Assembly: GCF_028292365.1 (NCBI RefSeq)
Contig: NZ_JAQGMM010000283.1
Location: 1-64,000, forward strand
DNA from: Caballeronia sp.
GTDB lineage: Bacteria > Pseudomonadota > Gammaproteobacteria > Burkholderiales > Burkholderiaceae
DNA length: 64,000 nt
Reading direction: 5' to 3'
Below, in pieces: positions 30,891 to 39,951 of this stretch. Numbering within the stretch: the first letter of the stretch is position 1; the number at the start of each line of letters is the position of its first letter. The notes under the pieces are model-generated. The model made no database searches, was not told where the DNA came from, and saw only the letters and a program-made list of their open reading frames with translations. Made by a program: the position numbers and the translations under genes.

Positions 30891-31163
30891 TCGAAAGAGA
30901 GTTCTAGCGACCTGGCATGCGCTCAAGTCTCCCTTGACGCTGCCTCGATCCCCTCATCTTTATTGAAAGCGAGCCTGATCATGAATGTTAACAACTATAG
31001 TCCTGCAGAACGTATCGCACCAACACCCATGCGCCCGACCGGCGGCAGCGCAGCCGGCAATAGCGCTAAAACCGATTCGCCGTCGCTGCCGATTGAGCAA
31101 GCCACCCCTCCCGCGCTGCCATCGAACGGCTTGGTTGGCACACGCATCAACACTAGCGCCTGA
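30888..31163 (+). CDS. Small hypothetical protein
   Basis: MSKESSSDLACAQVSLDAASIPSSLLKASLIMNVNNYSPAERIAPTPMRPTGGSAAG...; no recognised domain; an internal start at 30981 is possible. Confidence 0.4.
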   Translation: MSKESSSDLACAQVSLDAASIPSSLLKASLIMNVNNYSPAERIAPTPMRPTGGSAAGNSAKTDSPSLPIEQATPPALPSNGLVGTRINTSA

Positions 31164-31182
31164 AAGGGTAGCGGCCTTATTT

Positions 31183-31380
31183 ATGTTCAATTTGCAGTCT
31201 TATAAACGCTGCGTGCGGCTAGCGGCATGCCTCATGGCGGGCGTGGTCATATTGCCGATGGAGGGTTGCGCGGTAGCTGCACTGCCGTGCCGCCTGGTAT
31301 CGGCTACGCTCAAGATCGTGCCGGCCGTGGGTCATGCGGCTGCCGCGCCGTTCGATACATGCGCCGACGCGATCGATTGA
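31183..31380 (+). CDS. Small lipoprotein, DUF6726-like
   Basis: MFNLQSYKRCVRLAACLMAGVVILPMEGCAVAALPCRLVSATLKIVPAVGHAAAAPFDTCADAID; lipobox MEGC; the family name is recalled, not searched. Confidence 0.6.
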   Translation: MFNLQSYKRCVRLAACLMAGVVILPMEGCAVAALPCRLVSATLKIVPAVGHAAAAPFDTCADAID

Positions 31381-31541
31381 CAATGTCCGACTCGCCGCTC
31401 AAAACGACGAGTGACGAGCGGTCGAGGCCGGCTTAGGGGTCAGGCTTGGCGCTTAGCGACAAGTCGACGATTCAGACGCTGCTCATTATCTGATCGTGCC
31501 ACGCGCGGCCAAGAATCTTAATCTGGCGAACCATTAAAAAC

Positions 31542-32213
31542 ATGAACTCGTTAAAGTTTGTGATTCTGACTAGTGGTATGGTTTCGTTAGCCGGATGCTC
31601 AGGTGGCTCGAATTCTATCGTCGATATGCCGACGTTCGCGCCGGTCGTGGTTTCAAGTCCGTTGAATATCGAAACGGGGGGCGCGATCTTCCAGGGTGGC
31701 AACACGTTGGCCTTGTATGAAACGCCTCGCGCACAGCACGTGGGCGACGTATTGACGATCCGTCTCTCGGAATCCTACTCGGCTAATAACAGCGGCGATG
31801 CGTCAGCCAATCGATCGAGCGACATCAGCGCGCAAGCCGCCGACCAGTCTAGCGGCGCAGCAGCACGACTGGCCAAGCTGTTTAACATCGGATCCGCTAG
31901 CACCACATTCAAAGGTCAGGGCGCTGTGTCGAACACGACGGGGATGACTGGGACGCTGGCCGTGTCGGTTATCGCCACGCTGCCGACGGGGAACCTTGTG
32001 ATTGCGGGGGACAAGATCATTGCGATGAACCAGAACCGCGATCGCCTGCGGTTGTCGGGTATCGTGAATCCTAAGGACATCGAGGTTGGAAACTACGTAT
32101 CGTCCAGTAAAGTTGCCAACGCGCGAATTGAGCAAGCAGGTGTCGGCATGCTCGCCGACGCGACAACGGTAGGCTGGCTGCAACGAATGTTCCTTAGCGT
32201 GCTGACGTTCTGA
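31542..32213 (+). CDS. flgH: Flagellar basal body L-ring protein FlgH-like, stand-alone copy
   Basis: Lipobox LAGC; GGAIFQGGNTLALYETPRAQHVGDVLTIRLSESYSANN...FKGQGAVSNTTGMTGTLAVSVIATLPTGNLVIAGDKIIAMNQNRDRLRLSGIVNPKDI. Confidence 0.9.
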   Translation: MNSLKFVILTSGMVSLAGCSGGSNSIVDMPTFAPVVVSSPLNIETGGAIFQGGNTLALYETPRAQHVGDVLTIRLSESYSANNSGDASANRSSDISAQAADQSSGAAARLAKLFNIGSASTTFKGQGAVSNTTGMTGTLAVSVIATLPTGNLVIAGDKIIAMNQNRDRLRLSGIVNPKDIEVGNYVSSSKVANARIEQAGVGMLADATTVGWLQRMFLSVLTF

Positions 32214-32392
32214 TCCTGCGAGGGTGGAGGGGCGGGGTTGGCGCCAGGTTCCTGGTAGCGACCGCGCCTGCGTCATCGCTGACCGCCTTGAGCCGGCGGC
32301 TTTCCGATGGATTGTTTCGTACAGAAGCCAAGACGGCCGGTTACCTTTCCCTCAACTAAACACTTAGCGCCCGCTTGGGCGCGGCACGTGCC

Positions 32393-32773
32393 TCACGGAG
32401 CGGACGGATGTTTCGCCAACGTGCTCAGGTCTTCATCCAGGCTCGTGCGAATGGTCGTAATTGCCTGGTCCACGTTGGTCGGGCGGAGCAGGTTGCGCGC
32501 CAGTGCTTCGTAGACGTATTGGCGGATTGCCGGAACCTGCGTCTTTAGCAGGACGTCGTGGTAGATATCCCGCATCTCGCTTTCCCGGCCGTTCAGGTCA
32601 TAAAGCCGTTGCAAATGCTGTAGATCGTTCACCACCGCAAAGCCCGGTTCGAAGCCTTCGCGGCCAATGTGGCCGCCGTCCAGGTTGGATGGCAAAGTGC
32701 CTTGGGCGAGTGCGCTGCCGGCGCTGGTTGCCAGGACGCTTGCGAGAAGGAGAGTTTGGGTAAGTTGTTTCAT
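32393..32773 (-). CDS. Secreted hypothetical protein
   Basis: Signal peptide MKQLTQTLLLASVLATSAGSALAQ; mature region LYDLNGRESEMRDIYHDVLLKTQVPAIRQYVYEALARNLLRPTNVDQAI. Confidence 0.65.
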   Translation of the reverse strand: MKQLTQTLLLASVLATSAGSALAQGTLPSNLDGGHIGREGFEPGFAVVNDLQHLQRLYDLNGRESEMRDIYHDVLLKTQVPAIRQYVYEALARNLLRPTNVDQAITTIRTSLDEDLSTLAKHPSAP

Positions 32774-33406
32774 GATTATCGAGTAGGACTTCCCTCAAGC
32801 GGAAGTCGAGTAGAAAATGACAACGCAACCTCACCTTCGACGGGTGACGAGCTTGGCAACACTGCTGATCATTCGCCCGGTCGCAAACGGAAAGGCGTGG
32901 CGAACGAGCGTCACGCTGTACTCAAGCGACCTTCTTCGTATCTGGTCTCTGCATTGATCCCGGCTTCGACACTAGCCACAGACAATGCCCGGGATCGATC
33001 CTGCGAAGAAATCAGACTGCACGATCGTACTAAGCAATCTTCCACAACCTTTTATCAACGGGTGAAGAAGAACGCGGAGCACCGTTGCGATCCAGCCATT
33101 CCCCCACATGGCTTCTTCAATCTGCGGGGTTATGATTGCGCACTTTCGCTAGCACTGAAACGTCGAGCAGCATGCACGTTCGCCAAGTCCTTCCCGAATC
33201 TTATAAATAATTTCGCCGTGTTTATTCAAGTAGGCCGGGTGAGTACGTGGGTCTCCGAAATGCTTAGCAATTAAAGGAAATATTCCGTAAGCCTTAGGAC
33301 AAAGCCTCGTCTTTTCGACGCAATTTACTTGAGAGAAAAGGAGGATCATTCCGTTCAGGGTAGGTCGTTGCCAATACAATGGGACGCTTCTCCTAACGTT
33401 TTGGTC

Positions 33407-33443
33407 AAAGGATCGATGATCAATTCATCGATGATCCCTTTTT
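33407..33443 (+). terminator. Imperfect stem-loop plus T-run, possible Rho-independent terminator
   Basis: AAAGGATCGATGA-tcaat-TCATCGATGATCCCTTTTT. Confidence 0.4.
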
Positions 33444-33470
33444 GAGCTCGGTAAAATTCGCGGAGGCAGC

Positions 33471-33656
33471 ATGTTGCTAATCGGCGGTGCGGTGGGTTTT
33501 ATGTCCGGAGTGCTGCTTATGTTTTTTCTCCTGGGACATCGGGCGCCTGAGGATCGAGTAGTCGATCTCACCGGCACACTGATCACGCACAATCCGGCTA
33601 GCGCGGGGACACGGAGCGCGGAGGCGTTCTTGCGAGTGCTCGGTTCCCGGGCTTGA
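33471..33656 (+). CDS. Small single-TM hypothetical protein
   Basis: MLLIGGAVGFMSGVLLMFFLLGHRAPEDRVVDLTGTLITHNPASAGTRSAEAFLRVLGSRA; hydrophobic N-terminus. Confidence 0.45.
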   Translation: MLLIGGAVGFMSGVLLMFFLLGHRAPEDRVVDLTGTLITHNPASAGTRSAEAFLRVLGSRA

Positions 33657-33728
33657 ATTTTTGGGCTTAGCGCCATAGCGCTGGCCGACGTGGCAGTCGA
33701 GCGATTTATATAAGAAGAGGTTACGCCA

Positions 33729-34388
33729 ATGGCGAAGAAGAGCATTGCTGAAGACGCTCAAGATGTGATGCGGGCGGCCATTCTGATCGAACTCGGTGCC
33801 CGTATTCAAGTTCTGGAAAGCGAAGTCAACCTCTCCCGTGACCGCATGATTCGTCTTTATCAGGAAGTAAAGGGCGTATCGCCGCCGAAGGGCATGTTGC
33901 CGTTCTCAGTCGACTGGTTCCTGACGTGGGCACCGAATATTCACGCATCGCTCTTCTACAACATCTACAGATTCCTTAAGGATCTCGCGGGTTGTTCGCA
34001 TTTCGATGCATTGACGAAAGGCTACAAGCTTTATCTCGAGCATTGCGAGCGGCACGACAGCTACATCATGTTGAGCTTCACGCGCGCCTGGACGATCGTG
34101 CGTTTCTTCGACGCCGGCATCCTGCAGTTGACGCGATGCTGCAGCTGCACGGGCAAATTCGTCATGCGCAAGCAGGACGCGGCACATGGCGCGGTGTGCG
34201 GGATTTGCCAGCCGCCGTCGCGGGCGGGCAAGAGCGCCAAAACCGAGCCGCGCGTCACGCGAGACGAAACCGTGGGTGAATGCAGCACCGTACAGCCCGA
34301 GGCCGTGGATGCGTTGAATTCGACTCTAGCCGGCTACGTTGACGTGGAGCAGGCCAGGCACGAAGCATCCTGCAGGCAAGCTGCCTGA
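33729..34388 (+). CDS. flhC: Flagellar transcriptional regulator FlhC, stand-alone paralog
   Basis: ILIELGARIQVLESEVNLSRDRMIRLYQEVKGVSPPKGMLPFSVDWFLTW...RAWTIVRFFDAGILQLTRCCSCTGKFVMRK...CGICQPPSRAGK; follows E. coli FlhC from memory, including the CxxC zinc motifs. Confidence 0.93.
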   Translation: MAKKSIAEDAQDVMRAAILIELGARIQVLESEVNLSRDRMIRLYQEVKGVSPPKGMLPFSVDWFLTWAPNIHASLFYNIYRFLKDLAGCSHFDALTKGYKLYLEHCERHDSYIMLSFTRAWTIVRFFDAGILQLTRCCSCTGKFVMRKQDAAHGAVCGICQPPSRAGKSAKTEPRVTRDETVGECSTVQPEAVDALNSTLAGYVDVEQARHEASCRQAA

Positions 34389-34478
34389 GTTGGCTGACTG
34401 CGTTGACTCACTGAGCCATGCGATAGAGTCCGCGAGTCCGGCTTTGCGTCACTGGACAACCGGGTTCTTGATGATATC

Positions 34479-34500
34479 GCGGCCTTTCTGGCCGCATTAT
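34479..34500. terminator. Stem-loop terminator between convergent genes
   Basis: GCGGCC-TTTCT-GGCCGC followed by ATTATTGTTT. Confidence 0.55.
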
Positions 34501-34515
34501 TGTTTCATTCTCTAA

Positions 34516-35094
34516 TCAATCCGACGTTGCAATCACCATCTTGTCGATGAGCGCGGTGACCTTGGTCGCCGTGCTCGCGAAGCGGTCCAGCTTGGCGCCG
34601 CTAGTCGCATAGCTGGCGGCGACCACGATCTTTCCCCTTTGGATCAACGTGAGGTTGATGGCGGAAAGATACTCGGTGTATCCGTCGGTGAATGTTCGAT
34701 GCCCCCAATCCGTGGCTGCACTGTAGACTAGTGTCGCTTCGCAACCGGGCGGTGAGGTCCCTGGCGCATACACGGTCGACTCCACCCCGCGTTTATGCAA
34801 AGCGTATTGCAATGCCGGAACAAAGTCGCCAACGGGGACCATGGAATTCCACTCGATGCAAACGGCGCGAAGGGATGCCTGATCACCATTGACGACGGTG
34901 GGTGACGAATGGTTCGACGCAATACTCAAGCCGGCTTGCACGACGGACCCGGCTGCATCAACAGCGGATATCACGGTCAATGCGCAGCCGGATAAGAAGC
35001 ATGGGCTGAGGACGGTGCAGATGAGCGAGGCGTAGCGCAGAGATTTTTTAACCCGGCAGGCGAGCAGGCTCATTGGTTTGGCGACGTCTGTCAT
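34516..35094 (-). CDS. Hypothetical lipoprotein
   Basis: SLRYASLICTVLSPCFLSGCALTVISAVDAAGSVVQAG; lipobox LSGC; start position uncertain. Confidence 0.65.
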   Translation of the reverse strand: MTDVAKPMSLLACRVKKSLRYASLICTVLSPCFLSGCALTVISAVDAAGSVVQAGLSIASNHSSPTVVNGDQASLRAVCIEWNSMVPVGDFVPALQYALHKRGVESTVYAPGTSPPGCEATLVYSAATDWGHRTFTDGYTEYLSAINLTLIQRGKIVVAASYATSGAKLDRFASTATKVTALIDKMVIATSD

Positions 35095-35549
35095 GCCGAG
35101 TCGAATGGCGGATTCGACAATAGCCGAACCGTATCCTTCGGTCTCACATTCGATCAAGCTAACCATGACGCCGCCACTCCTGTTTTTCGTTCTTCAACGG
35201 GTCGCGAGCAGGCACACTCGGTGAGAACCTTGCACGCTTGCACCAAGGCTGACTCGATCCCATGTGCGCTTGACGATGAAATGACCGCGATAACGGCGAG
35301 TGATATTCCTGCTGGCTTGCATGATTGAGTTCCGGGGATGAACAGGGCGCTGATTGCGATTCGACTAGCGGCAAGCAATGGATGGTCTGGCCGCCATCCC
35401 ATGGTCGCGTATCTCAGCCATCGACGAAACGGCAAGCAACAGATAGCTCCCGCACGTCCTTTCTCAACCTTTCCGTGACGCTCGAAAAATCACGCGGCTT
35501 GCACGGGACCGGTGCTTGTCGACCTTTCATCAAGCTGCATTAACTTTCA

Positions 35550-36272
35550 CTAACTCGCATCGACGCTGCTGGTTTTCCATTGCAGCACAACAGACTTCAC
35601 CCACGCGTCGGGTGCTTTCAGCAGATAAACGAGCGTGGCGTTACGGGTCGCCGGCAAGAAACGCAAAGTGATCGAGCTCACTGCGTTTTCCCATTCGTAG
35701 ACGGGCAGCGCGTTGCTCGTAGATGTGGAGGCGGTTGCACGAGCGTTAGCTCGCGGCGCGCCATAGCGGTCCGCCAGAGCGTGGCGCAGATCGGCTGCGG
35801 TGCCTTCGTCTATGACGAACGACATCTCATACAGCCTGAAGGTGCTTTGTCCGCTAACGCGTGCGAAGCGCAGCATGTGGTCCTGCGCCGGTGCGCCGTC
35901 GACCACGGCGCGCGATAGCGCCCATCCATTGGCTCGTTGATGCGCCCAGCGGCAAGCAACTGTCAGGCTTTCGCGCGTCTTCAGGCTCATGCCGAGGGAG
36001 CCGGCAATCACATCGGTCTCGCAGACCGGCACGCTGTCGATCGGGGTCGCCCTGACGGTCGCGCCTGCCTGGAATTCATCGAGCGTTATGCCGAGCGGGA
36101 TTCCACGAAACGCGAAGGGCGCATCTTGAAGGCGCCTTTTCTGATCGACGCCCTTGCTTCGGGAGCCGCCCGCATCGTGTGCGACCGGCTCCGCGCGCAC
36201 AGTGACAGACGGAGTGAGCGACAGCACGCCGCTAGCTAGCGCAAGGGCGCAGACAAACAAGGTGGGTTTCAT
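35550..36272 (-). CDS. Secreted hypothetical protein
   Basis: Signal peptide MKPTLFVCALALASGVLSLTPSVTVRA; APFAFRGIPLGITLDEFQAGA...YEMSFVIDEGTAADLRHALADRYGAP. Confidence 0.65.
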   Translation of the reverse strand: MKPTLFVCALALASGVLSLTPSVTVRAEPVAHDAGGSRSKGVDQKRRLQDAPFAFRGIPLGITLDEFQAGATVRATPIDSVPVCETDVIAGSLGMSLKTRESLTVACRWAHQRANGWALSRAVVDGAPAQDHMLRFARVSGQSTFRLYEMSFVIDEGTAADLRHALADRYGAPRANARATASTSTSNALPVYEWENAVSSITLRFLPATRNATLVYLLKAPDAWVKSVVLQWKTSSVDAS

Positions 36273-36686
36273 GACTCAGCCGATTGCCAACGCACGCATG
36301 TCTAATGCAATGCGTGTGGTTTGTTCCGCGAACCTGACTCGCTGTGGTGTTGCTAAAGGCTTTTGCCCGCGTTGGGCCATTGCTGGCACGTGAAGCCGGT
36401 TTGAGAAACCAGCAAGTTCTGGATTGCCGTGAAGGGTCATGATAAGCCTCGCGTAGCGCAGTGATTCCTAGCTTCTATTCGACACCACGCATGGAAGCCC
36501 CCGCTTGCGGGTGATCGATGCGCGGCGAAGCGTATTGCGTGTCGAATCATCGCACCGCGTCCGGGCGTGCGATGTGAGAAGGAGTGCGCGGTTTCCCGCA
36601 GTGCTTACGAGCTGTTTCCGCTGCTTACCAATTTTTAGCCGGAGCAACTCCGTGCTTAAGCGATTGGGAAATGGGGCGAGCCTGGG

Positions 36687-37190
36687 TTAGAACATTGTGT
36701 TGTCGTTAGCCGCGTGCTCGGGCACCGGTTGGATCACATCCCAATGTTCGGCAATCTTGCCGTGGTCCACGCGGAAGATATCCACTATGGCGCTGCCGCG
36801 ATCTTGCGGGTTGCTGGTCGAATGAACATGAAGAAACACGAGATCGCCATCGGCCGCGCTGCGCACGATCGTGGAGCGTGCCTCGGGGTTTGCTTTGAAG
36901 TGCTCGGTAAAGAAACTGATAAACGGCGCCGAGCCGCTTGGCACATGCGGATTGTGCTGAATGTAATTCGGCGCAAGCACGGTGCTGGCAATACTGAGAT
37001 CGTGTTGGTTGAATACCGTGTTGTAGAAGCGTACGACCAGTGCCCGATTGGTAGCTTCCTGGGCGAGATTTCGCGTGGTTGTCTGAGGCGGCATGACGCT
37101 ATCTTCCGCGCTGGCGGGATTGATTGCGACCATGGCAAGCAGCGCGGTAGCGGCGAGCGCACTGCAAAGAAAGGGTGTCTTGAGCGTCAT
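36687..37190 (-). CDS. Secreted SnoaL/NTF2-like protein
   Basis: Signal peptide; LVVRFYNTVFNQHDLSIASTVLAPNYIQHNPHVPSG...VDIFRVDHGKIAEHWDVIQPVPE. Confidence 0.82.
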   Translation of the reverse strand: MTLKTPFLCSALAATALLAMVAINPASAEDSVMPPQTTTRNLAQEATNRALVVRFYNTVFNQHDLSIASTVLAPNYIQHNPHVPSGSAPFISFFTEHFKANPEARSTIVRSAADGDLVFLHVHSTSNPQDRGSAIVDIFRVDHGKIAEHWDVIQPVPEHAANDNTMF

Positions 37191-37227
37191 ATGAAATCCG
37201 TTGAAGAGTAGATCGCAAGCTTAGAGG

Positions 37228-38115
37228 TTATCTCAGCGCAAGCGCCAGTTCCACGAACTGCTGAACGCGTGAGTTCACATCGCCGTGACGATGAGCGATA
37301 TAAAGCGTTGTCTTGGTATCGTCATCGTCGAGCTCCCTGAACACGACACCCGGTATGGCGATGGCCTTCAGCGTGGCCGGTACCAGCGCGATCCCCAGGC
37401 CGGTCGCGGTCAGTCCGATCAGCGTGGACGCCTGCTGCGCTTCCTGGACTACATAAGGCTCGAAGCCGCGCTTCGCGCATAACGCCACCGTTTGCTCGTG
37501 TACCGCTACGCCCGCCTGCCGAGGATATGCAATAAACGGTTCATCACGCAGGTCTGCGATCTTGATGGACGCGGCTTTGGCGAGCGGATGACCCGCATGC
37601 ATCGCGAGCAGCAGCGGCTCTTCGAGCAACGGTGTGAATACGAGATTTGACGGCGGCGTGGAGAGCGGCAAGCGCAGCAGTCCGACATCGAGTTCGCGGG
37701 CATCGAGCTGTTCAATCTGCTGTGACGACGACAACTCATGCAGGCCAATCTGCACGTTGGGCCGCTGCGTACGGTACGCGTGGATCAAGCGCGGAAAAAG
37801 CGGCGATAACGATGACGCATTCGTAAAACCTAGCCGCAAACGCCCGACTTGTCCGCTAACCGTCTGCCAGACATTTTCCTTAGCGAGGTCGATGCGCGCG
37901 AGGATGTGCTTCGCATCGTTCATTAGGGAAAACCCGGCCTCAGTCAATGCCACCGAGCGGCTCGTCCGATGAAAGAGGCGCGCGCCTAGTTCGGTTTCGA
38001 GCGCCTGGATCGCGAGGCTCAAGGGCGCTTGCGTAATACCAAGCCGCTCTGCGCTACGCCGGAAATGCAGCTCCTCGGCGAGCACGACGAAATACTCCAG
38101 ATGCCTGACGTGCAT
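37228..38115 (-). CDS. LysR family transcriptional regulator (divergent from the catabolic-type operon)
   Basis: MHVRHLEYFVVLAEELHFRRSAERLGITQAPLSLAIQALETELGARLFHRTSRSVALTEAG; start reset to MHVRHL. Confidence 0.92.
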   Translation of the reverse strand: MHVRHLEYFVVLAEELHFRRSAERLGITQAPLSLAIQALETELGARLFHRTSRSVALTEAGFSLMNDAKHILARIDLAKENVWQTVSGQVGRLRLGFTNASSLSPLFPRLIHAYRTQRPNVQIGLHELSSSQQIEQLDARELDVGLLRLPLSTPPSNLVFTPLLEEPLLLAMHAGHPLAKAASIKIADLRDEPFIAYPRQAGVAVHEQTVALCAKRGFEPYVVQEAQQASTLIGLTATGLGIALVPATLKAIAIPGVVFRELDDDDTKTTLYIAHRHGDVNSRVQQFVELALALR

Positions 38116-38156
38116 TGATTGCCTCTGTGAATCAATAAGATTTTCTGGAGAATAAA

Positions 38157-38172
38157 TCAGAATGGATTCTGA
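38157..38172. promoter_or_regulatory. Inverted repeat, candidate LysR operator in a divergent promoter
   Basis: TCAGAAT-GG-ATTCTGA, perfect 7-bp arms, between a LysR gene (38115, -) and an aldolase gene (38214, +). Confidence 0.4.
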
Positions 38173-38213
38173 GGCGATACTTGTTCCGAAGCCAAATAAC
38201 AGACGGAGACAAC

Positions 38214-38996
38214 ATGAACGGTATCGAACTGACTGAGCGCTTGCGGGCGGGTCTTCCCGTCTACGCGCTCGGTATCCGCGCGTCGCGAACCACGGACGTG
38301 GTGCGCTGGGCGAAAGCGACCGGCTACGACACCATATGGATCGACATGGAACACAGCACGCTGCCCGTGGATACGGTTGCGCAGTTGTGCTCATGCGCGG
38401 TCGATCTCGGCTTGACGCCTTGGGTCCGGGTCCCTGAGCGTGACTACGGCACCATCAATCGCGTTCTCGACGGTGGGGCGTTGGGTATCATCGTCGCGCG
38501 TGTGGAGACGGCAGCGCAAGCGAGAGACGTAGTCATGGCAACCCGTTTCCCGCCGCTTGGCCAGCGCTCGCAACTCGCGACGCTACCCTATGTGAATTTC
38601 GAAAAGATTCACGCCCGCGAACTCAATCAAACGCTTAATGATGCCACCGCGATCAAGGTGCTGATCGAGAGCCGCGCGGGTGTGGAAGCGGCCGATGCAA
38701 TTGCGGCCGTCGACGGCGTGGACATACTGGCAGTCGGCTGCAACGACTTGAGCGCCGATCTGGGACATGCCGGCGAGTCGACGCATCCCGAGGTCGTGGA
38801 AGCGTGCCGGCGCGTGATTGCCGCCGCCCGGCGTTGCGGCAAGGTCGCGATTGTTGGAGGCATGCCGGATAGCGAAGCATTGACGAGCCTCAGGAAAGAA
38901 GGGGCCGCGCCTTTCATTTTCGCGGGCATCGACACGGACCTGTTCCTGAATGCGCTACGGCAGCGAATAGAGAGTAGCCGCGCGGCATTTCTCTAA
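38214..38996 (+). CDS. HpcH/HpaI aldolase/citrate lyase family protein
   Basis: YDTIWIDMEHSTLPVDTVAQLCSCAVDLGLTPWVRVPERDYGTINRVLDGGALGIIVARVETAAQARDVV. Confidence 0.92.
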   Translation: MNGIELTERLRAGLPVYALGIRASRTTDVVRWAKATGYDTIWIDMEHSTLPVDTVAQLCSCAVDLGLTPWVRVPERDYGTINRVLDGGALGIIVARVETAAQARDVVMATRFPPLGQRSQLATLPYVNFEKIHARELNQTLNDATAIKVLIESRAGVEAADAIAAVDGVDILAVGCNDLSADLGHAGESTHPEVVEACRRVIAAARRCGKVAIVGGMPDSEALTSLRKEGAAPFIFAGIDTDLFLNALRQRIESSRAAFL

Positions 38997-39048
38997 GCTG
39001 GCCAAGCCCTCCAAGTCCAACTAACCTGATCATTCACGACCTACTTTC

Positions 39049-39927
39049 ATGGCCGAAATTCCGCTGATATCCACTTCGATGCGTGCGTTCGACACGCTGT
39101 CACGCCCCGCCTTTGCGATGCCCGCTCATGCTTGCGACGCGCACATGCACGCGTTCGGTCCAGAGGCGCTTTATCCCCACGTGGAGCACCCGCATTACAC
39201 CCTGCCGGACGGCAAGCTCGACGCTTACTTGCAACTGATGAACGTGCTTCAACTCGAACGTTTCGTGATCGTGCAACCGAGTTTCTACGGCACCGATAAC
39301 CGCTGCCTGATCGACACCTTGAATGCTGCAGGCCCGATTGCGCGAGGTGTGGTTATGATCGAAGAGGGTACCGACGCAGCCACGCTTGATCACTATCATC
39401 GGGCAGGGGTTCGTGCCGTCCGGCTCGACCTGTTCGCGCGCTCGGCGTTGCCTACCGAAGAGATTCAGCAGTACATCACCCGTATGTCAACGCTGTGCAC
39501 GAGCCTCGGCTGGCATGTGCAGTTCTACGCGCCGGGCTGGGTCGTGCGCAACCTCATTCCCTTCCTGGCGGATGTGCAATCGGATTTCGTGATCGATCAC
39601 ATGGGGTACATGCTTGAAGAGGACGGCCTCACGCCAGCGGATTTCGAGCGCCTGCTGAATCTGCTCAAGGACGGCAACTGCTGGCTCAAGCTCAGCGCGC
39701 CATATCGGATCGCCAGGCATCGTGGGTACGACGCTGTTGCGCCAATGGCGCAGAAGATAATCGAGGCGGCTCCGCACAAGGTGATCTGGGGTTCCGACTG
39801 GCCGCACATTCCCGATTCCACTCGCGATACCGGGGAGCTGCTCAATCTGCTTGGCGCGTGGACGGAAGATCCGAAGGTTCGGCAGAGGATTCTCTCCGAC
39901 AACCCTGCACGACTGTTCGATTACTGA
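39049..39927 (+). CDS. Amidohydrolase family 2 (PDC-hydrolase/LigI-like) protein
   Basis: MPAHACDAHMHAFGPE...VIDHMGYMLEEDG...KVIWGSDWPHIPDSTRDTGELLNLLGAWTEDPKVRQRILSDNPARLFDY. Confidence 0.88.
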   Translation: MAEIPLISTSMRAFDTLSRPAFAMPAHACDAHMHAFGPEALYPHVEHPHYTLPDGKLDAYLQLMNVLQLERFVIVQPSFYGTDNRCLIDTLNAAGPIARGVVMIEEGTDAATLDHYHRAGVRAVRLDLFARSALPTEEIQQYITRMSTLCTSLGWHVQFYAPGWVVRNLIPFLADVQSDFVIDHMGYMLEEDGLTPADFERLLNLLKDGNCWLKLSAPYRIARHRGYDAVAPMAQKIIEAAPHKVIWGSDWPHIPDSTRDTGELLNLLGAWTEDPKVRQRILSDNPARLFDY

Positions 39928-39951
39928 CTTGCATCACGGAGCCTTCAGGCG

